From: Simplicispira sp. 125
Lineage (GTDB): Bacteria; Pseudomonadota; Gammaproteobacteria; Burkholderiales; Burkholderiaceae_C
Direction of reading: 5' to 3'
Assembly: GCF_003096555.1 (NCBI RefSeq)
Contig: NZ_QEKM01000001.1
Coordinates: 3,720,001 to 3,784,000 of the forward strand
Length of the DNA stretch: 64,000 bases
Below the pieces are notes generated by a model, which saw nothing but the letters and a program-made list of their open reading frames with translations, made no database searches and was not told the origin of the DNA. Made by a program: the position numbers and the translations under genes. Below are positions 59,575 to 64,000 of this stretch, piece by piece. The first letter of the stretch is position 1. The number at the start of each line of letters is the position of its first letter.

Positions 59575-60488
59575 CTGTTTGTGTTGACCGGCCGGTTGGC
59601 AATGCCACTGCTCACATGACCGGCGGGCACGTGCAGCGCAGCTGAAGTGACGTGGCCCGTCTGGTCGTCAAAGAAAAAATCGGGCTCGAACTCGCGCAGG
59701 AACTCCCCTTTGGGCATGCCGCCGAGAAACATGGCTTCGTCCACGGTGATTTTCCAGCTCATCAATGTCTGGATGGCGCGCTCGTGCGCTGGCGCACCAC
59801 GCGCCGTGACCAGTGCGGTGCGGATGCGCATGCTGGGCGCGCCACTGTGCTGGAGGCGGTGCAGGGCCGACAGAAAGGGCTTGAACGGACCGGGGGGCAA
59901 TGGCAGCAGGGCCTTTTCTTGCTCGTGTGCCTGGAAAGCATCGAGCCCGGCAGACTGGAACACCTGCTCGGCCTCGTCAGAGAACAGTACGGCATCTCCG
60001 TCAAAGGCAATGCGCACCTCGTGCGGATGCGCCACACTGGCCTGTACCGACTGGGTGGCCACCCGTGCCGCTGGGTAACCCATGGCCAGGGCCTCGCTCA
60101 CGTCGGTGGCATTGGCCGAGAGGAACAAGTGCGCGCCCAGGGGGCGCAGGTAGCGAAAAGGTGCCGCTCCTTGCGTGAACACGCCGCGCTGCACGCTGGC
60201 CAGACCGTGCGCACGGGCCGAGCGGAATACGCGCATGCCGCTGGCCGGGTCATTGCGCGAGAGCACCACCACCTCCACGCGTTGCTGGCCGGGCTCGTTG
60301 AAGGCCAGTAGCTTCTTGACCAGCGAGAACGCCACGCCCGGCGGCGCCGGTACATCGAGGCGTTCAAGTTGCAGTTGCATGTAGGCCTGCGCGTTGCCCT
60401 GGTCGAACAGGCGGTTTTCCTCCTCGAAGTCGAACAGGGCGCGCGATGAAATCGCCACCACTAGCTTGTCGTCCATTGTTACGGCCAT
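59571..60488 (-). CDS. 5'-nucleotidase (cytosolic NT5C1-like family)
   Basis: 305 aa protein of the 5'-nucleotidase superfamily resembling eukaryotic cN-I. Characteristic segments: VVAISSRALFDFEEENRLFD at the N-terminus with the family's D-x-x-E-E-N-x-x-F block, FSLVKKLLAFNE, VVVLSRNDPASGMRVFRSA, IAFDGDAVLFSDEAE and EAMFLGGMPKGEFL. Removes phosphate from nucleoside monophosphates. SD GGAG 7 bp before the ATG. Overlaps the EF-hand gene by 4 bp. Confidence 0.88.
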   Translation of the reverse strand: MAVTMDDKLVVAISSRALFDFEEENRLFDQGNAQAYMQLQLERLDVPAPPGVAFSLVKKLLAFNEPGQQRVEVVVLSRNDPASGMRVFRSARAHGLASVQRGVFTQGAAPFRYLRPLGAHLFLSANATDVSEALAMGYPAARVATQSVQASVAHPHEVRIAFDGDAVLFSDEAEQVFQSAGLDAFQAHEQEKALLPLPPGPFKPFLSALHRLQHSGAPSMRIRTALVTARGAPAHERAIQTLMSWKITVDEAMFLGGMPKGEFLREFEPDFFFDDQTGHVTSAALHVPAGHVSSGIANRPVNTNR

Positions 60489-60548
60489 TGCGGATCTCCG
60501 TAAGGGGCTTCACTGTGTGCTCGCGCTATGTGCAGCGCACGAAATGGC

Positions 60549-60666
60549 GCGGCCCAGGCCAGCGGCCACCGCGCAAGGGCCGCCCCGCCGCGCTGGTGGC
60601 GTCCCCCCTCCCGCATCGCGCAGCGGGGCGAGAGAGGGGGGAAGGAGCGAAGCGACACAGGGGGGC
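60549..60666 (-). repeat. Dispersed GC-rich repeat, copy 2 (opposite orientation)
   Basis: Fills most of the 183-bp gap between gspF and the 5'-nucleotidase gene. 60553-60603 is the reverse complement of 33728-33778 with 4 mismatches in 51 bp; similarity continues to about 60660. It contains short inverted segments such as CCCCCCTC..GAGAGAGGGGGG that could fold. Confidence 0.85.
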
Positions 60667-60671
60667 GTGCC

Positions 60672-61898
60672 TTATTTCATGAACTGGTTGAGCTGGATGA
60701 TGGGCAGCAGCACGGCCAGCACGATCAGCATCACGACCACGCCCATGGTGACGATGAGCAGGGGCTCGAGGATGGTAGCCAGCTGCATGGAGCGCCGCTG
60801 CACTTCGGCTGAAAGCTGAGTAGCCGCTCGCTGCAGCATCACGGGCAACTGGCCTGTCTGTTCGCCCAGGCGCGCAAACATGGGCAGCAGACTGGGGAAT
60901 TTGCGCTTCTGGGCCAGGGCCGAGGCCAGGGGCGCGCCCTCGCGCACCAGCACCAAGGCATCCAGGGCGTCGGCGCGCAAGGCGCGGTTGTGCAGGGTTT
61001 CAGCGGCAGCTTGCAAGGCTTTGAGGATGGGCACGCCCGCCCCTGCCAGCATGGCGAGCGTGCTGGCGAAGCGGGCCGCGTTGTAGCCCCGCGCCAGTCG
61101 CCCCACCACCGGGACATTGAGCCAGGCCGCATCGAATTTTTCACGAAAAGCCTCAATAGACAAGGACCAGCGGGCGCCAATAGCTATTAAAACAAGAGCA
61201 ATCAACATCCACACGCCGTAGGTGCGTACAAAGCTGCTGATGGCCAGCATGGCCACGGTGAGAAAGGGTAATGCGCGTTTGCTGCCCGCAAAGACGCTGG
61301 CCACCTGGGGCACGACGTAACTGACCAGAAACAGCACGATGGCGATGGCCACCAGCGTGACGATGGCCGGGTACAGCGCGGCGCCCACCAGCCGGGCCTT
61401 GAGTTCCTGGCGCTCTTCCAGATCATCGGCCAGGCGTTCGAGCACCAGGCCGAGTTTTCCGCTGTGTTCACCGGCGCCAATCACGGCGCAGTAGATGTCG
61501 GAAAACTCGCGTGGGTGCTGCTGCAAAGACCGGGCAAAGGTGGAGCCGGCGTTGACCTCGGCCCGCAGCACGGCCACCAGGTGGCGCTGGCGCTCGTTGT
61601 CAGACTCTTCGGACAGGGCCGTCAGTGCACGCTCCAGCGGCAGACCCGAGGAGACCAGCCCGGCGAGCTGGCGCGTCCAAATGGCCAGGGCCGTGGCGCC
61701 AAAGACCGGACGGGTGAACAGGCTGCGGCCTGCGGCGCCCACCCCGTTGCTGGCCTGGTCGCCCACCAGCTCCACGACCAGCGGCACCAGTGCCTGCGCG
61801 CGCAGCTGGCCGCGGGCGGCCTTGGCCGTATCGGCCTCGACCACGCCCTTGCGGGTCAGGCCCTGGTCGTCAAGGGCTTCGAAGGAAAAAGCGGGCAT
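60672..61898 (-). CDS. gspF: Type II secretion system inner-membrane protein GspF
   Basis: 408 aa polytopic platform protein of type II secretion, with two T2SSF domains (LAIWTRQLAGLVSSGLPLERAL and FASTLAMLAGAGVPILKALQ) and three membrane helices. It starts MPAFSFEALDDQGLTRKG, typical of GspF rather than PilC. No other gsp genes are in the window. A short AATAGCTATTAAAACAAGAG in the gene (61180-61199) may be a relic half-element. Confidence 0.93.
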   Translation of the reverse strand: MPAFSFEALDDQGLTRKGVVEADTAKAARGQLRAQALVPLVVELVGDQASNGVGAAGRSLFTRPVFGATALAIWTRQLAGLVSSGLPLERALTALSEESDNERQRHLVAVLRAEVNAGSTFARSLQQHPREFSDIYCAVIGAGEHSGKLGLVLERLADDLEERQELKARLVGAALYPAIVTLVAIAIVLFLVSYVVPQVASVFAGSKRALPFLTVAMLAISSFVRTYGVWMLIALVLIAIGARWSLSIEAFREKFDAAWLNVPVVGRLARGYNAARFASTLAMLAGAGVPILKALQAAAETLHNRALRADALDALVLVREGAPLASALAQKRKFPSLLPMFARLGEQTGQLPVMLQRAATQLSAEVQRRSMQLATILEPLLIVTMGVVVMLIVLAVLLPIIQLNQFMK

Positions 61899-62131
61899 GC
61901 GATGCGGGCAAGGTGGTGAGAATGGGGTCGGACGGACTGTGGATTACACAACAAGCGTACGCAAACAAAAGATATGCGAGTCTGCGATGGTAGCTGCTGT
62001 CCGCGGCTCCTGCGGACGCATGGTGGCTGCGCCAAGGACATGACCAATGTCAAGGTCCTGGCGTGCAGAAGTCGCAGAATGGAACATAACCTGTGGCAAT
62101 GGGTTGCAGGCGTTTTGGATAAGGAGCCTTC

Positions 62132-62881
62132 ATGCTGAAGAACAAGGTGGGAATCGTTACCGGCGCATCGTCGGGTATCGGGCGCGCGGTTGCTTTGATG
62201 TGGGCACGCGAAGGCGCCAAGGTTGTCGTGTCTGACATCGATGCGCAGGCAGGCGAAGAAACGGCCGCTCTGGTGCGTGCAGCAGGTGGGGATGCTCTTT
62301 TTGTTGCGGCCGATGTGGGCAAGCCTGGAGACTGCGAAGCCCTGGTGAACCGCACCGTGGCCCAATACGGTCGGCTGGATGTGGCGTGCAACAACGCCGG
62401 CATCGGTGGTCCGCAGGCCCCCACGGCCGACTATCCGCTGGACGGCTGGGCCCAGGTCATCAACATCAACCTCTCGGGCGTGTTCTATGGCATGAAGTAC
62501 CAGATTGCCGCCATGCTCAAGCACGGCGGCGGTTCCATCATCAACATGGCGTCCATCCTGGGATCGGTGGGGTTTGCCACGTCACCCGCGTATTCGGCGG
62601 CAAAGCATGGCGTATTGGGGCTGACAAAAGCCGCGGCGCTGGAGTACAGCGCGCAAGGCGTGCGCCTCAACTCTGTGGGTCCGGGGTTTATTCACACCCC
62701 CATGATCAGTGCGCTGGAGCAGGATGCGGGCATCAACGCCATGCTGGTGGCCGCACACCCGATTGGACGCCTGGGCCGCCCGGAAGAAGTCGCCGAACTG
62801 GTGACCTGGCTGGCCTCCGAAAAGGCCTCGTTCGTCACCGGAGCCTACTATCCCGTGGATGGCGGCTACCTGGCGCGGTAA
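62132..62881 (+). CDS. SDR family oxidoreductase
   Basis: 249 aa classical short-chain dehydrogenase: TGASSGIG cofactor loop (residues 10-17), NNAG, catalytic Ser in MASILGS, YSAAK (Tyr/Lys) and PG after the C-terminal strand. An acidic residue (VSDID) after the second strand suggests NAD preference. SD AAGGAG 8 bp before the ATG. Substrate unknown; FabG- or glucose-dehydrogenase-like. Confidence 0.92.
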   Translation: MLKNKVGIVTGASSGIGRAVALMWAREGAKVVVSDIDAQAGEETAALVRAAGGDALFVAADVGKPGDCEALVNRTVAQYGRLDVACNNAGIGGPQAPTADYPLDGWAQVININLSGVFYGMKYQIAAMLKHGGGSIINMASILGSVGFATSPAYSAAKHGVLGLTKAAALEYSAQGVRLNSVGPGFIHTPMISALEQDAGINAMLVAAHPIGRLGRPEEVAELVTWLASEKASFVTGAYYPVDGGYLAR

Positions 62882-62905
62882 ACGCAGGGATTCGTTGCGC
62901 CCTTC

Positions 62906-63937
62906 TCAGGCAGACATCGAAGAGCCTGTGACCCGCATGTCGCTGTGTGCCTGCGCCGCGATGTCGAGCGAGCGCAGGCGCAGCGCTGGGTCGAACACAT
63001 CGCACACCAGCATCAGTTCATCCGCGCTGGTGGCTTGGGCAAGCTTCTCCAGGCCCGCGCGCACAGTGTCCGGGCCACCGACCACGGCGGCGGCCAGGAA
63101 GTCGTCGATCGCGGCACGTTCCTGCGGTTGCAGTTGGGCGGAATAGTTTTTGATGGGTGGTGGCAGCAGTAGCCGCTCACCCTTGAGGATACCGAGCACG
63201 CGCTGTCCGGTGCTGCTGGCCAGGTAGGCGGCTTCGTCGTCTGTTGGGGCTGCGACCAGGGGTACACCGATCACCACATAGGGTTTGGCCAGTGCTGCTG
63301 AAGGCTTGAACAGGCGGCGGTACAGCTCGATGGCCTGCAGCAGCAGACGCGGTGCAAAGTGCGAGGCAAAAGCATAGGGTAGCCCGCGTTCTGCCGCCAG
63401 CTGGGCCGAGAACAGGCTGGAGCCGAGCAGCCAGATGGGCACCTGGGTGCCCGCGCCAGGCGTAGCCACCAGGCGCTGGCCGGGCTGCGCGGGTGCCAGC
63501 AGGCGCTGCAGCTCGGCTACATCGTGCGGAAAATCCTCTGCCGTTTCTGGTCGATCGCGGCGCAGGGCACGCATGGTCAGCGGGTCGGTGCCGGGTGCGC
63601 GACCCAGGCCCAGGTCAATGCGGCCGGGGTACAACTCGGCCAGCGTACCAAAAGCTTCGGCCACTACCAGCGGTGCGTGGTTGGGCAGCATCACGCCGCC
63701 GGAGCCGATGCGCATGCGCTGCGTTCCTCCCGCGATGTGGCCCACCAGTACTGCCGTGGCCGAACTGGCGATACCTGCCATGTTGTGGTGCTCGGCCAGC
63801 CAATAGCGCTGAAACCCCAAGGATTCAGCGTGCTGAGCGGTGCGCAGGGCAATGGCCAGCGCTTGGGCTACGGTGCCGCCTTCACGGACGGCCACCAAGT
63901 CCAGCATGGACAGTGCGGGGCGATGGGAGGTTGTCAT
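62906..63937 (-). CDS. LLM class flavin-dependent oxidoreductase
   Basis: 343 aa bacterial luciferase-like monooxygenase, closest in feel to the YhbW/'MsnO8' group: [67 protein letters not shown] and [15 protein letters not shown]. Uses reduced FMN; substrate unknown. Start ATG 63937 (MTTSHRPAL); a longer frame to 63973 is less likely. Convergent with the SDR gene across 24 bp. Confidence 0.9.
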   Translation of the reverse strand: MTTSHRPALSMLDLVAVREGGTVAQALAIALRTAQHAESLGFQRYWLAEHHNMAGIASSATAVLVGHIAGGTQRMRIGSGGVMLPNHAPLVVAEAFGTLAELYPGRIDLGLGRAPGTDPLTMRALRRDRPETAEDFPHDVAELQRLLAPAQPGQRLVATPGAGTQVPIWLLGSSLFSAQLAAERGLPYAFASHFAPRLLLQAIELYRRLFKPSAALAKPYVVIGVPLVAAPTDDEAAYLASSTGQRVLGILKGERLLLPPPIKNYSAQLQPQERAAIDDFLAAAVVGGPDTVRAGLEKLAQATSADELMLVCDVFDPALRLRSLDIAAQAHSDMRVTGSSMSA

Positions 63938-64000
63938 GGGGGCGATTGTTGCCCAGATTGCCCCGGCTGCCATGGCAGTGCTTGGGAGGTTGAGTTCCGC

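Noticed and set aside
61999..62017. GTCCGC-GGCTCCT-GCGGAC hairpin upstream of the SDR gene
   Set aside because: A 6-bp stem without T-run in GC-rich DNA; expected by chance.

Overview
The window is a high-GC chromosomal segment from a betaproteobacterium, most likely of the order Burkholderiales and family Comamonadaceae (Acidovorax-like). This rests on the gene order of the division/cell-wall cluster, an Omp32-type porin, the DUF4148-like small secreted proteins, the paired cyanophycin synthetases and a characteristic short palindromic repeat. The family assignment is inference from gene content; there is no rRNA or tRNA in the window. I see no insertion sequence, prophage, CRISPR array or integrase.

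Region 1 (1-16.8 kb) is the distal part of the dcw cluster: ftsI (5' end missing), murE, murF, mraY, murD, ftsW, murG, murC, ddl, ftsQ, ftsA, ftsZ, lpxC. Genes from ftsI to ftsQ overlap or abut, mostly through ATGA junctions. The exception to the usual plan is the ftsW-murG junction, where a 116-bp tandem duplication creates two identical 39-residue ORFs chained by ATGA overlaps. MurD carries a roughly 140-residue N-terminal extension.

Region 2 (16.8-25.5 kb) holds a 58-residue membrane protein, a TPP riboswitch with thiC, a chemoreceptor, cobC-cobS, ilvA, an OsmC-like protein and coq7. A structured, terminator-ended RNA candidate lies upstream of ilvA on the minus strand. Region 3 (25.5-36.4 kb) holds a porin and an oligopeptide/dipeptide ABC cluster (two substrate-binding proteins, two permeases, two ATPases) with an embedded M20 amidohydrolase, followed by a PEBP-family gene.

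Region 4 (36.5-50.4 kb) has a HexR-like RpiR regulator divergent from transaldolase, a KAS III-like ketosynthase, pgi, an acyl-CoA synthetase, a SPOR-domain membrane protein, two tandem DUF4148-like proteins, a FrnE/DsbA-like protein, creA, a LysR regulator divergent from a Leu/Ile/Val-type binding protein, and a methylmalonate-semialdehyde dehydrogenase.

Region 5 (50.5-58.5 kb) is a cyanophycin module: two adjacent cyanophycin synthetases (855 and 734 aa) and, divergent from them, a zinc-ribbon-bearing ABC exporter with a DUF1854 protein. The two synthetases have lost complementary active sites, which is the most interesting observation here. Region 6 (58.5-64 kb) holds an unknown 143-residue protein, an EF-hand protein coupled to a 5'-nucleotidase, a solitary gspF, an SDR and a luciferase-like oxidoreductase.

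Two dispersed repeat families run through the window: a ~45-60 bp palindromic element (core CTAGCGCTT-N5-7-AAGCGCTAG) found at four convergent gene junctions and also in frame inside murD, murG and cobS, and a ~110 bp GC-rich element with one copy in each orientation.
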